This document shows positions 1 to 7,033 of a stretch of DNA of 26,265 bases, piece after piece. The DNA is from CAZKTO01 sp964555685 (GTDB taxonomy: Bacteria; Chloroflexota; Dehalococcoidia; SHYB01). Positions within the stretch are counted from its first letter, which is position 1, and each line of letters starts with the position of its first letter. Position numbers and translations under genes: made by a program. Where the stretch lies: assembly GCA_964555685.1 (NCBI GenBank), contig CAZKTO010000041.1, forward strand, positions 1-26,265, given 5' to 3'. Below the pieces are notes generated by a model. It saw nothing but the letters and a program-made list of their open reading frames with translations, searched no databases and was not told where the DNA came from.

Positions 1-49
1 GAGGGCCATACTGTTCCTGCCGCGATCACGATTGTTCAGACACCAGAAG

Positions 50-80
50 CCCCGCAGCCCGCCGCAGGCGGGCTGCGGGG
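50..80. terminator. 14-bp GC-rich perfect hairpin
   Basis: The arms CCCCGCAGCCCGCC (50-63) and its exact reverse complement (67-80) enclose a 3-nt loop. No U-tract follows on the + strand, and only a weak CTTCTGGT follows on the - strand. It may be a terminator or a palindromic repeat; the function is inferred from structure only. Confidence 0.4.
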
Positions 81-83
81 AGC

Positions 84-179
84 TTCACTCCTCGGCACAA
101 CCCACTGAAGCGGACAACGCTGGCACGTATGCTCAAAGAGATCGATATGCCAGTGGAAGAGTCCCTGAAGTTGGTGTAA
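84..179 (+). pseudogene. Possible HicA-type toxin C-terminal remnant
   Basis: The frame reading ...TPRHNPLKRTTLARMLKEI..., then DMPVEESLKLV and TAA at 177-179, resembles the C-terminal third of HicA mRNA-interferase toxins. In those, a 'P-x-H-x-x-LK-x-GTL-x-x-IL' stretch is followed by a 'sveEfl-LL' tail. HicA proteins are about 60-80 residues; only about 31 residues are recognisable here, because the GC-rich hairpin at 50-80 directly precedes the fragment and no start codon with an RBS is seen. No HicB partner is visible. It is most likely a decayed toxin gene, although a chance resemblance in a short peptide is possible. Confidence 0.35.
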
Positions 180-195
180 CGTCTCCCGCGCCCCC

Positions 196-204
196 TGCTA
201 TACT
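196..204 (+). promoter_or_regulatory. Extended -10 element, leaderless start of the methyltransferase
   Basis: TGCTATACT has a TG-n extension and a TATACT hexamer (199-204, one mismatch to TATAAT). It ends six bases before the GTG start at 211, so transcription would begin at or next to the start codon. No Shine-Dalgarno sequence lies between. No good -35 is present at standard spacing (TTGGTG at 171-176 is 22 bp away). Confidence 0.4.
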
Positions 205-210
205 CCCGGC

Positions 211-903
211 GTGACCGCGCCCGACCCTTCGCCGTCCACCACCTCCAGCCTCTACCCGCCGGAGTTCTTCCGACGCACCGACGAGTCGGACGACCGGCTC
301 TTCTACGCCATGCCCAGGCTCGTCGTCCACATCGATGAGCCGGCCATCGAGGCCATCGGACGCTACTTCGCCCGCGAGCTGCCCCCACGAGGCGCGATGC
401 TGGACCTCATGAGCAGCTGGCGGTCGCACCTGCCCGAGGGCTTCCCCAAGGCGTCGCTCGTGGGCCTCGGCCTGAACGCCATCGAGCTGCGCGACAACCC
501 CCAACTCGACGAGCGGGTGATCCACGACCTGAACGCCGATCCGTCGCTGCCCTTCGCGGACGGACGTTTCGATGCCGCAATGCTCACGGTCTCGGTGCAG
601 TACGTGACGCGCCCCGTGGAGGTCTTCCGCGAGGTGCGGCGAGTTCTGAAGGAAGGGACGGCCTTCCACGTCATCTACTCGAACCGGATGTTTCCGGCGA
701 AGGCGGTGGCCGTCTGGCAGGCCACGGACATGGAACAGCGCTCGCAGCTTATCGCGTCGTACTTCCACAACGCCGGCGGCTGGGAGCATCCCGAGGCGTC
801 GGAGGCGGGGCCCAGGCCGGCCCAGGCCACGGACCCCGTCTTCGTGGTGCGGGCGCGCAAGGCCGCAGGGCCAGGCTGCGGTCGTCCCACCCCTGGGGGC
901 TAG
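211..903 (+). CDS. Class I SAM-dependent methyltransferase
   Basis: The 230-residue product fits a methyltransferase domain of the Methyltransf_11 type, acting in the cytoplasm on an unknown acceptor. After a Ser/Thr/Pro-rich N-terminus, the first beta strand reads MLDLMSSWRSHLP (about residues 63-75). This is the glycine-poor 'DLMSSWxSHLP' variant of motif I instead of the usual E/D-x-G-x-G-x-G. VGLGLNAIEL follows as motif II and LPFADGRFDAAMLTVSVQYV as motif IV/post-IV, then the 'P-x-x-V-F-R-E-V-R-R-V-L-K' helix typical of the fold. GTG at 211 is the earliest start after the -10 element, and no RBS is seen, consistent with a leaderless message. The gene stands alone, convergent with the NIPSNAP gene. 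The fold is secure; the substrate is unknown. Confidence 0.85.
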   Translation: MTAPDPSPSTTSSLYPPEFFRRTDESDDRLFYAMPRLVVHIDEPAIEAIGRYFARELPPRGAMLDLMSSWRSHLPEGFPKASLVGLGLNAIELRDNPQLDERVIHDLNADPSLPFADGRFDAAMLTVSVQYVTRPVEVFREVRRVLKEGTAFHVIYSNRMFPAKAVAVWQATDMEQRSQLIASYFHNAGGWEHPEASEAGPRPAQATDPVFVVRARKAAGPGCGRPTPGG

Positions 904-959
904 CCCGCCGAATCGTCCGCACGGGGGAGTTGCACCCTCGCCCTTTGGGTGCAGACTCG

Positions 960-1035
960 CAGGCGCCAACAGCGGCGCCTGAAGAGGCCAATCCCGTCAT
1001 GCGGACGTGGGGCCGCCAGCCCCGACAGGTCGGGG
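960..1035. terminator. Two hairpins between convergent genes
   Basis: CAGGCGCC (960-967) pairs with GGCGCCTG (974-981) across a 6-nt loop. CCCCGA pairs with TCGGGG at about 1020-1035. Both lie between the ends of the converging methyltransferase and NIPSNAP genes and could end transcription from either side. They lack T-tracts, so intrinsic termination is uncertain. Confidence 0.4.
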
Positions 1036-1041
1036 CGCCCG

Positions 1042-1797
1042 TCACTCGGCCTGGCGGCGCAGGATGGAGACGGCGTGGCCCGGCGCGGGCAGGATGAGCT
1101 TGGTGAACCACCGCTGCCGGTAGACCCACTGCTGGCCCCAGCGCTGGCGGAAGGCGTGGTCCCGCTTCCGCCCGTCCAGGAACTCGCCGAACGCGGCCCA
1201 ATCCTCGGCGCGCCAGAGGAACGTAAACTCGTTCCCGTGGCCCGCGCCCACCGGCGTCTCCCACACGCCCACCAGGGGCACGCCCCACTGGGCCATCCTG
1301 GGCGCGAGGATGCCGCCGAAGTCCTCCCAGTACTGGGAGCGCCAGTGGCCCTCTTTGCCATCGGGCTCGAAGATCGTGGTCTCCTCGTAGTAGACCCAGC
1401 GGTCGCGGGACGGCGTTTTGGCGGGCCCCGGCGCGACCTGGGCCTCCGTCTCGCGATGGAGCACGCCGTGGACGTGCCCCGGCGCGGGCCGGATCACCTT
1501 GGTGTACCAGTGCTGGCGGTAGACCCACTGCTGGGACCATCGCTCCACGAACTTGGGGTCCGTGCGGCCCTGGCTCAGGAACTGCCCGTAGCTCGTCCAG
1601 TCCTGGGTGCGGTAGAGGAAGGTCAACTCGTTGCCGTGGCCCGCGCCCACCGGCGTCTCCCACACCCCCACCACGTGCATCGCGCGCTCCGCCATCTTGG
1701 GGACGAGGATCGATTCGAAGTCCTTCCAGTAGTCCTCGCGCCAGTGATCGTGCTTGCCATCGGGCTCGAACGTCACCGTCTCCTCGTAGTAGAGCAT
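1042..1797 (-). CDS. Tandem-duplicated NIPSNAP/Dabb-like protein
   Basis: The 251-residue product consists of two copies of one ~110-residue ferredoxin-like alpha/beta unit. Copy 1 starts near residue 1 (LYYEETVTFEPDGKHDHW) and copy 2 near residue 134 (WVYYEETTIFEPDGKEGHW). Both contain GVWETPVGAGHGNE, a W-x-x-(Y/F)-G-x-F-L stretch and QQWVYRQ-x-W-(Y/F)-T-K, and both end at PAPGH. This matches NIPSNAP-family proteins, dimeric small-molecule binders of mostly unknown function, so the fused duplicate probably folds as an internal pseudo-dimer. The ATG at 1797 follows AGGAGG at a 5-nt spacing. The gene is downstream of the aminotransferase on the same strand, separated by the hairpin-rich 1826-1914 spacer. 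The family call is good; the role is unknown. Confidence 0.75.
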   Translation of the reverse strand: MLYYEETVTFEPDGKHDHWREDYWKDFESILVPKMAERAMHVVGVWETPVGAGHGNELTFLYRTQDWTSYGQFLSQGRTDPKFVERWSQQWVYRQHWYTKVIRPAPGHVHGVLHRETEAQVAPGPAKTPSRDRWVYYEETTIFEPDGKEGHWRSQYWEDFGGILAPRMAQWGVPLVGVWETPVGAGHGNEFTFLWRAEDWAAFGEFLDGRKRDHAFRQRWGQQWVYRQRWFTKLILPAPGHAVSILRRQAE

Positions 1798-1851
1798 GGG
1801 AGCCTCCTAACGCCGTCTCTAGTCCTTGCCTCAGCGACCCTCACCCCCTGA

Positions 1852-1896
1852 CCCCCTCTCCGAGCCGGAGAGGGGGAAGTCCTTCCACGGAAGGAC
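1852..1896. terminator. Double hairpin spacer (11-bp and 8-bp stems)
   Basis: CCCCCTCTCCG (1852-1862) pairs perfectly with 1866-1876 over an AGC loop. GTCCTTCC (1879-1886) pairs with GGAAGGAC (1889-1896). The block lies directly after the aminotransferase stop on the minus strand. The 'CTCACCCC..CTCTCC..GGAGAGGGG' wording is a common intergenic palindromic repeat style in high-GC bacteria. It could terminate the aminotransferase message or be a REP-type element. Confidence 0.45.
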
Positions 1897-1914
1897 CGGG
1901 GGAGAGGGCCGCGC

Positions 1915-3258
1915 CTACCTCGGCACCAGGTCCAGCTCGTTCAGGGACTCCTCCATCGCCCGGACGAAGCCGCGGACGTGCCGCTCGCTCATGGCAGCGC
2001 TGACGCAGCACCGGGCCCCGCTGCTGGGGAAGTAGCCCTTGGCGATCATGGCGAGGCAGATGTCATGGACGATCTCGCGGTTGGAGGCGGCGGCCGAGCG
2101 GTAGTCGGTCACCGGCCGGTCGGTCCAGTGGAACGAGAAGAGGTGGGCGACGCCGGTGACCTGCATGGGCACCTCGAGGCGCGCGAAGAGCTGCCGCAGA
2201 TCCGAGCGCACGAGGTCGCCCAGGTGGTGCAGCTTGGCGTAGACCTGGGGCGTCATCTGGCGGAGATAGGCCAGCCCCGCGACCATCGAGAGGGGGTGTC
2301 CGCCGTAGGTGGCCACGTGGCTCACCTTGGCGTAGCCGGTGGAGCTCTTGGTTGGGTCCACCAAGTCCATGATGTCGCTGCGCCCGCCGAAGACGCCGAT
2401 GGGCATGCCGCCGCCGGCGCACTTGCCCGTCGTCGTCATGTCCGGGATGACGCCATAGAACTCCTGGGCGCCGCCGCGGGCGATGGAGAAGGAGATCATC
2501 TCGTCGAAGATGAGGACGATGCCGTGCGCTCGGGTGACGTCCCGAAGCGCCTCGAGGAAGCCGGGGGCCGGCGGGACGAGGCCGCCCGCGCCCATGACAG
2601 GCTCGACGATGACGGCGGCCAGGCGGCTCGCCTCGGCCTCGATGGCCTTGACGGCGCCCGGCGTGTCGTTGAACTCCAGGAACACGAGCTCGTCCTTGGC
2701 CTCCGGGAGGACACCGGCCGGGACGGTGATCTCGGCGCTGCCGGCGGCGCGGCCCACCCCGATCCAAAGGCCGTCGTGGGTGCCGTGGTAGCCGCCGACG
2801 ACCTTGGCCACCTTCGTCCGCCCAGTGTAGGCGCGGGCCAGGCGCGTGGCGTACATCGTCGCCTCCGTGCCCGAGACGGAGAAGCGCACCTTCTCGACGG
2901 ACGGAATGCGTCCGGCGATCTCCTGGGCCAGATCGCGCTCGACGGTGGATGGGAAGGTAAAGAACATGCCGTTCTTGAGTTGCGCCCGGACGGCGGCCCG
3001 GACCTGGGCGTTATTGTGTCCCAGGGGCAGGACAAAGGAGGCGTTCATGAAGTCCACGAGGCGGTTGCCGTCCACATCGTAGAGGTAGCAGCCGTCGGCC
3101 CGCTCGATGTAGGACGGGTAGGGGTGCAGGAAGCCGGTGCCGGTGACGCCGCCGGGGATGAGCTGGCTCGCCTGGCCGAAGATGCGGCGGGAGCGCGGCG
3201 TCCGCCGGCGGTAGAGAGCCTCGGCTCTGCGCTTGGCCTTCGCCCCATCGGTCGCCAT
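1915..3258 (-). CDS. Class III PLP aminotransferase, glutamate-1-semialdehyde aminomutase-like
   Basis: The 447-residue product is a fold-type I, class III aminotransferase of the HemL-like group. It moves an amino group using pyridoxal phosphate; the substrate is unknown. Visible landmarks are a PGGVTGTGF N-terminal segment (about 35-43), SGTEATMYATRLARAYTGR (129-147, phosphate site), the aspartate of LIFDEM (D252, which contacts the PLP ring nitrogen) and the Schiff-base lysine in TTTGKCAGGGMPIGVFGG (K279). Length matches the family (about 430-460). The ATG at 3258 is chosen because AAGGAGG precedes it and a TTGACA-N18-CATACT promoter lies at 3289-3318. An upstream in-frame ATG at 3318 would sit inside that -35 box. 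No heme-synthesis genes are adjacent, so it is more likely a catabolic or secondary-metabolism paralogue than true HemL. Confidence 0.88.
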   Translation of the reverse strand: MATDGAKAKRRAEALYRRRTPRSRRIFGQASQLIPGGVTGTGFLHPYPSYIERADGCYLYDVDGNRLVDFMNASFVLPLGHNNAQVRAAVRAQLKNGMFFTFPSTVERDLAQEIAGRIPSVEKVRFSVSGTEATMYATRLARAYTGRTKVAKVVGGYHGTHDGLWIGVGRAAGSAEITVPAGVLPEAKDELVFLEFNDTPGAVKAIEAEASRLAAVIVEPVMGAGGLVPPAPGFLEALRDVTRAHGIVLIFDEMISFSIARGGAQEFYGVIPDMTTTGKCAGGGMPIGVFGGRSDIMDLVDPTKSSTGYAKVSHVATYGGHPLSMVAGLAYLRQMTPQVYAKLHHLGDLVRSDLRQLFARLEVPMQVTGVAHLFSFHWTDRPVTDYRSAAASNREIVHDICLAMIAKGYFPSSGARCCVSAAMSERHVRGFVRAMEESLNELDLVPR

Positions 3259-3288
3259 GCTCGCCTCCTTGGGCCCGGGATCGGCGCC

Positions 3289-3318
3289 AGTATGGGCGCG
3301 GGCGGCGGCGGGTGTCAA
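3289..3318 (-). promoter_or_regulatory. Sigma-70-type promoter of the aminotransferase
   Basis: Read on the minus strand, TTGACA (3313-3318) is followed by an 18-bp spacer and CATACT (3289-3294, four of six matches to TATAAT). Transcription would begin about 25 nt before the ATG at 3258, leaving a short leader holding the AAGGAGG ribosome site. The promoter also argues against the longer reading frame starting at 3318. Confidence 0.6.
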
Positions 3319-3353
3319 CGGCGGCGCGCAAGACCCAGGGCCCTTCGATTATT

Positions 3354-3390
3354 CTGGGGAAACCTCTTTTGACAAAGAGGCTTTCCCCAG
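3354..3390. terminator. Long AT/GC mixed hairpin
   Basis: CTGGGGAAACCTCTTT and AAAGAGGCTTTCCCCAG form a 16-17 bp stem with one bulge and a TGAC loop. It lies upstream of the aminotransferase promoter and could terminate transcription entering from the + side or be a dispersed palindrome. No gene uses it obviously. Confidence 0.35.
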
Positions 3391-3588
3391 GCCCCTTCCA
3401 GGCAACAATTTCCTACTGCCGTCTGGCGTTCTTGTCCTGGGCGTCAAAAGCTGGGTCGAGAGGCTGGCGAACGTAGCGTAGCCGACCTTCCGCTCGCGCT
3501 CGTTCCAAAAGGCCGCGCCGGATCGTAAGAAGAAAAAGTGCTGGGATAAGGCGCCTCCACAAGGATTTCTTTCTGGAGCCCTCTGCGC

Positions 3589-3750
3589 GTGGGTCTTGCG
3601 CGCGAGCATGGCCTGCTCGTACCGTTGCTAGGTGGCATCGGCGGGGCTATCGTCGCTGCCCTCGCAGTGCTGGTGGGCCTTCGGGTGTGGGGGGCCCGGC
3701 CGGGCTCAGAGAGGCGAGAGGACGGCTCACTAGACGACTTGGAGGGGTGA
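3589..3750 (+). CDS. Possible small single-pass membrane peptide
   Basis: From GTG at 3589 a 53-residue frame runs to TGA at 3748-3750. It holds one strong hydrophobic span, LLVPLLGGIGGAIVAALAVL, followed by a basic segment and an acidic tail (LDDLEG). That is the layout of a single transmembrane helix or a C-terminal anchor. No convincing RBS precedes it and the surroundings are decayed, so it may be the tail of a lost membrane protein. I do not recognise a family. Confidence 0.25.
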   Translation: MGLAREHGLLVPLLGGIGGAIVAALAVLVGLRVWGARPGSERREDGSLDDLEG

Positions 3751-3752
3751 AG

Positions 3753-3837
3753 ACCTAGCAGTCGCTGATGGCCTGGCCCACGCCACGAACGCGCATGAAC
3801 ATGGGCGCGGCCCTATTTTCGAGGCAGTTGCTCATGC
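3753..3837 (+). repeat. Dispersed repeat copy, tandem partial units
   Basis: TAGCAGTCGCTGATGGC...CACGCCACG...GCATGAACATGGGCGCG leads through CCTATTTTCGAGG into a second CAGTTGCTCATG. The same words occur at 8971-9001, 9250-9310 and 20801-20845. This copy is diverged and its internal hairpin is imperfect. It abuts the oxidoreductase fragment beginning at 3838. Confidence 0.55.
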
Positions 3838-4003
3838 CGGTGGCGGCGATCCGCAGCCGGACGTCCACCTTCAGCCTCTGGGGCTCATCGGCCAAGTAGC
3901 GAAGTCGGCCAGGAAGGGACCGGTGAGCCTCATGGCAGTGGCCACGCGCAGCTCACTCCCCAACTGCTCGCCCCGCTCCCCAGGGGGTGACCTGGTGGCC
4001 TCG
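3838..4003 (-). pseudogene. Fragment of a 2,4-dienoyl-CoA reductase-like FAD domain
   Basis: This stretch aligns along most of its length with 24541-24710, the FAD-domain part of the intact oxidoreductase at 23981-25984. Decoded on the minus strand it gives GRGHQVTPW, then frameshifts and a stop, then RYLADEPQRLKVDVRLR. The intact gene reads DRGHRVTLWEQSEQLGG and LRYLADELQRLKVDVRLR. It keeps about 55 codons, has no start or catalytic part and contains indels, so it is a dead duplicate. It is bounded by a dispersed repeat on one side and a 17-bp inverted repeat on the other. Confidence 0.75.
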
Positions 4004-4004
4004 T

Positions 4005-4049
4005 CCGGCATCGACCCTCGGGCGCGGAGCCGCCGAGGGTCGATGCCGG
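4005..4049. repeat. 17-bp perfect inverted repeat
   Basis: CCGGCATCGACCCTCGG (4005-4021) is exactly complementary to 4033-4049, with an 11-nt loop (4022-4032). It lies just outside the oxidoreductase fragment and 290 bp before the M24 operon. No T-tract follows. It could be a strong RNA hairpin, the footprint of a small element, or a protein-binding palindrome. Confidence 0.6.
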
Positions 4050-4342
4050 CCTGGGGTTTCCCCAGATTGTCTCTTCTCCCGCCGGGCCACCTCCCCGTGG
4101 GCTATCCCGCAAGCGCATTACCAAGATGGGGCGCCCGCATCATCCCCCGCCCCGCCCCTCGGTGGTAGCCTTGTGGCGGATTCCGGCCCGCGCGGGTGGG
4201 CGGGCGAGGCCCAGCCGGGGCAGCGGCCAGCCTTCGGCGGCGCGGGCCGCGTCGAGAGCCTTAGGCCCGCGTTGCCGGTGGAGGCCGCCGGTTTGGGGTG
4301 TGCGGCGCCGGCGGCAGGCACGCCCAACGTGTGAGGTGCATC
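4050..4342. other. GC-rich spacer upstream of the M24 operon, no gene seen
   Basis: I see no reading frame with a credible start and family signature here. GAGGTG at about 4333-4338 is the likely ribosome site for the ATG at 4343. I could not identify a convincing promoter for the operon, which may be GC-rich or use another sigma factor. Confidence 0.4.
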
Positions 4343-5692
4343 ATGGTCATGGGCAAGACCATTCGCGCGGCATTCCAGGTTTCCCCGGTCGACCTGCAGG
4401 TCGATGTGCAGAAGCTGATCGACGGCCGCTACAAGAAAGTCCTCCACGCCATGGACCGAACGGACGTCGATGCGCTGATCATATCCTGGACGCAAGGGCG
4501 GCCGGCGGTGTACGCCACCGGCGCCAGGCACCTCTGGACGGACTCTGCGCGGTCGGACTACGTGCCGATCATCGCCGTCGTCCTCAGGGATGGAACGCCA
4601 CCGTACGTGTTCACGGCAGACCCCAATGGCGTTCCGCCGCACATCTCGAAGGACCATATCTATCCCCCTGCCTATATAGCGTTCCGGCAGGGCCTGGAGC
4701 ACTTCGCCAAGACCTTGCAGCAGATCCTGCCGGCCCCGGCCAAGAACGGACGCATCGCCTTCGATCAGTCCTCCGTCGCCATCCGGCAGATGATGCAGCG
4801 TTTCTTCCCGGCTGCCAAGTTCGTCAGCCCTCAACCAACGTGGATGATGACCAAAGGGCCAAAGACGAAAGAGGAGCTCCAGTGTCTGAGGATCGCCCAA
4901 AAACTGGTGGAACAGGCGTTGCTGGACGTCTTTCCGCACGTTCGGCCGGGGATCACCGAGCGGGAGCTTTCGGCCCTCTTCCTCAAGAAGCTGACGGAGC
5001 GGGGGGTTCTGGCCACCTACATGGACCCCATCATCGCTATCCAGCCCTACCACCACGCGGAGGAGTCCAGGTACTGGCCTGACGACCTGCTCAATAGAGA
5101 TGTGGCCAGCGGGCGTCCCCTGGAAGAGGGCGACTTCGTCATGCTGGACATGGGCATCTTCTACCTGGACTACTCCACGGACACCTGCCGCGTCTGGTAC
5201 TGCGCCGACTGGCGGAAGCCTACCCAGGCCCAGAAGGACGTCTTCAAGCGCTACCAGGACATCGTCGTGGCCATCTACGAGGTCCTGAAGCCAGGGAAAA
5301 CGCTCTGGGACATCCACCAGGCCGGCTTGAAAGCGTGGGCCAAGGGGGTCAAGAACTGGCCCCGGCTGTGGCGGGAGACCATGTTCCTGGCCCATGGCCT
5401 CGGCCTGGGGGCCGCGGCGGACCACCCCTTCGTCGGGACGAACCTGGGCGCCGAGTACGAGCGCAACTGGTCCCTGCAGCCGGATACCGTCTTGTCCATC
5501 GAGCCGCACCTCTACTACGAAGGGGTGACCAACTACCGGCAAGAGGACATGGTCTTCATCACCGAGACCGGCGCCGAGCTGATCACCAACATGCCGTACG
5601 GCGTCATCGGAGAGGGAATCACCCCGGCCTCCGCCTTTTTCACCCAGGGCGGCTACAACGGCAGCCGCGCTAACGATGCCATGCTGCGCTAG
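4343..5692 (+). CDS. M24-family metallohydrolase (Xaa-Pro peptidase/creatinase-like)
   Basis: The 449-residue product has a creatinase-type N-terminal domain (about 1-175) and a C-terminal pita-bread domain (about 175-449). All five M24 metal ligands are in place: D269 and D280 in LDMGIFYLDYSTDTCR, H351 in AHGLGLG, E387 in LSIEPHLYYEG and E401 in RQEDMVFITETG. It is therefore expected to be an active dimetal hydrolase. The M24 family includes prolidases, DoeA ectoine hydrolase and the DMSP lyase DddP; the substrate cannot be told from sequence. ATG at 4343 follows GAGGTG by 4 nt; a second in-frame ATG at 4349 is possible. It is followed 19 bp later by a second M24 gene, then an FMN oxidoreductase, suggesting one pathway. 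Confidence 0.87.
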   Translation: MVMGKTIRAAFQVSPVDLQVDVQKLIDGRYKKVLHAMDRTDVDALIISWTQGRPAVYATGARHLWTDSARSDYVPIIAVVLRDGTPPYVFTADPNGVPPHISKDHIYPPAYIAFRQGLEHFAKTLQQILPAPAKNGRIAFDQSSVAIRQMMQRFFPAAKFVSPQPTWMMTKGPKTKEELQCLRIAQKLVEQALLDVFPHVRPGITERELSALFLKKLTERGVLATYMDPIIAIQPYHHAEESRYWPDDLLNRDVASGRPLEEGDFVMLDMGIFYLDYSTDTCRVWYCADWRKPTQAQKDVFKRYQDIVVAIYEVLKPGKTLWDIHQAGLKAWAKGVKNWPRLWRETMFLAHGLGLGAAADHPFVGTNLGAEYERNWSLQPDTVLSIEPHLYYEGVTNYRQEDMVFITETGAELITNMPYGVIGEGITPASAFFTQGGYNGSRANDAMLR

Positions 5693-5711
5693 CGGTGGGG
5701 GAGGACACCTC

Positions 5712-6995
5712 ATGGCCCGGCTGACCTACGACACCTACAGGTACAACAAGCGGGCAGCATTCGACGACTTCGCCTGTCTGCCCTTCGAGCAGGTGGACTG
5801 GGACCGGCTCCACAGGGAGCGCCGGGGCAGGATGCTGGAGGCGATGAGAAAGCGGGGCATCGAGGGCCTGGTCGCCCTGAGGGACGATGTGGTCCATTAC
5901 ATCAGCGGGTCCACCACGCTCCACGTCTTCGGCCGGTCCACCTCCAACGTCTCCACCTATATGAATGCCGACGGCGAAGTCTTCGTCACCGCCCCCTCGC
6001 CCGAATGGGTCCCCTATGACATCCCGGCCGACCATCTTCTCCCCATTCCGTGGAATCTCGAGACCCTGCGGGACGGGCTCCAGCGGGCCCTGGGGCCGGT
6101 TATCCAGCGCCTGGGGAAAATCGCCGTGTCCCGCGGCGACTGGACCGCCCACGACATCTTCTACGGCATGCTCAAGGGCGCCACCGTGGTGGACGCGGAC
6201 GAGATCATCCACGAGGCGATGCAGACCAAGACCCGGGACGAACTCATCTTGATGAAAACGGCCCTCGCCATCGCCGAGGCAGCCCTCCACGACGTGATCA
6301 GGGCGCTGCGCCCCGGGATGCGAGAGCTCGAGTGCACGGGTATCTTCGCGAAGCGAGCAGCCGAGCTAGGCAGCACCTCGGGAGATACTGAAGGGTCCTT
6401 CTGCGTGTGGCCACGTTTCAAGGACCCCGGATTCGTCCACTTCCACGGTCCGCCGTACAACCGTCTCACCACCCTGGATCGAGCCCTCGAGGGTGGAGAC
6501 CTGGTATACATGAGCACCGGCGCCCGGTATTGGGACTATGTCGCCGAGGTCGGGAGGACGTGGTACTGCTCCTGGGAGGGCAAGCCGCCTCAGGCGGCCA
6601 CCGACCTGTACAAGGAGTGGAACGAAGTCTACGAGCGCATGCTGGAGCAGTGCCGGCCCGGCAAGACGGCCGCGAACCTGCGGAGGGCGTGCAATGGGGC
6701 GGGCATCAACCCAGACCGGTGCGTCGCCCATGGCATTGGCCTGGACTTTGAGCCGCCTATCGTGGGGACGTATCTGGGGGAGGCCTTCGAAGAGGAGTGG
6801 GTGCTGAAGCCGGACATGGTGCTGGTCCTGGAGCCGTCCGTCTGGAAGGAAGGGGTGGGCGGATTCCAGGCCAAGCAGACGGTCCACATCACCACCGACG
6901 GCCCCATCGTGTGGGGGAACTTCCCGATGGGTCCCCTGGCCGGCGAAGAGAGGATTATCCAGTTCCCTGTGCCTCCCGACACGCTCGCCCGGTAG
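5712..6995 (+). CDS. Degenerate M24-family protein (pita-bread fold, metal site lost)
   Basis: The 427-residue product has the same two-domain M24 layout as its upstream neighbour. Aligning the ligand positions shows S268 for the first Asp (YMSTGARYWDYVAEVGR), E279 for the second Asp, H340 kept (VAHGIGL), E374 kept (LVLEPS) and K388 for the last Glu (QAKQTVHITTDG). Three of five metal positions are changed, so classical dimetal peptidase chemistry is unlikely. It may be a non-metal creatinase-like amidinohydrolase or a structural partner of the active M24 protein. GGGGGAGGA at 5696-5704 supports ATG 5712, 19 bp after the previous stop. No frameshift or stop is present, so the gene appears maintained. 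Confidence 0.85.
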   Translation: MARLTYDTYRYNKRAAFDDFACLPFEQVDWDRLHRERRGRMLEAMRKRGIEGLVALRDDVVHYISGSTTLHVFGRSTSNVSTYMNADGEVFVTAPSPEWVPYDIPADHLLPIPWNLETLRDGLQRALGPVIQRLGKIAVSRGDWTAHDIFYGMLKGATVVDADEIIHEAMQTKTRDELILMKTALAIAEAALHDVIRALRPGMRELECTGIFAKRAAELGSTSGDTEGSFCVWPRFKDPGFVHFHGPPYNRLTTLDRALEGGDLVYMSTGARYWDYVAEVGRTWYCSWEGKPPQAATDLYKEWNEVYERMLEQCRPGKTAANLRRACNGAGINPDRCVAHGIGLDFEPPIVGTYLGEAFEEEWVLKPDMVLVLEPSVWKEGVGGFQAKQTVHITTDGPIVWGNFPMGPLAGEERIIQFPVPPDTLAR

Positions 6996-7033
6996 GCCGG
7001 CCCAGACACGGTGCACAGCGAGGGCCCGGCGCC

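Noticed and set aside
1978..3372. 464-codon open frame on the + strand opposite the aminotransferase
   Set aside because: It is antisense to a gene with complete class III aminotransferase motifs. The composition (Ala/Gly/Val/Asp/His-rich) is typical of the mirror frame of GC-rich coding DNA.
3349..3609. 86-codon minus-strand frame (ERERKVGYATFASLSTQLLT)
   Set aside because: The peptide looks protein-like in part, but there is no RBS, the frame runs through the 3354-3390 hairpin, and no family is recognised.
4118..5713. 531-codon open frame on the - strand opposite the first M24 gene
   Set aside because: The + strand holds all M24 ligands, an RBS and operon spacing. The antisense frame has no domain.
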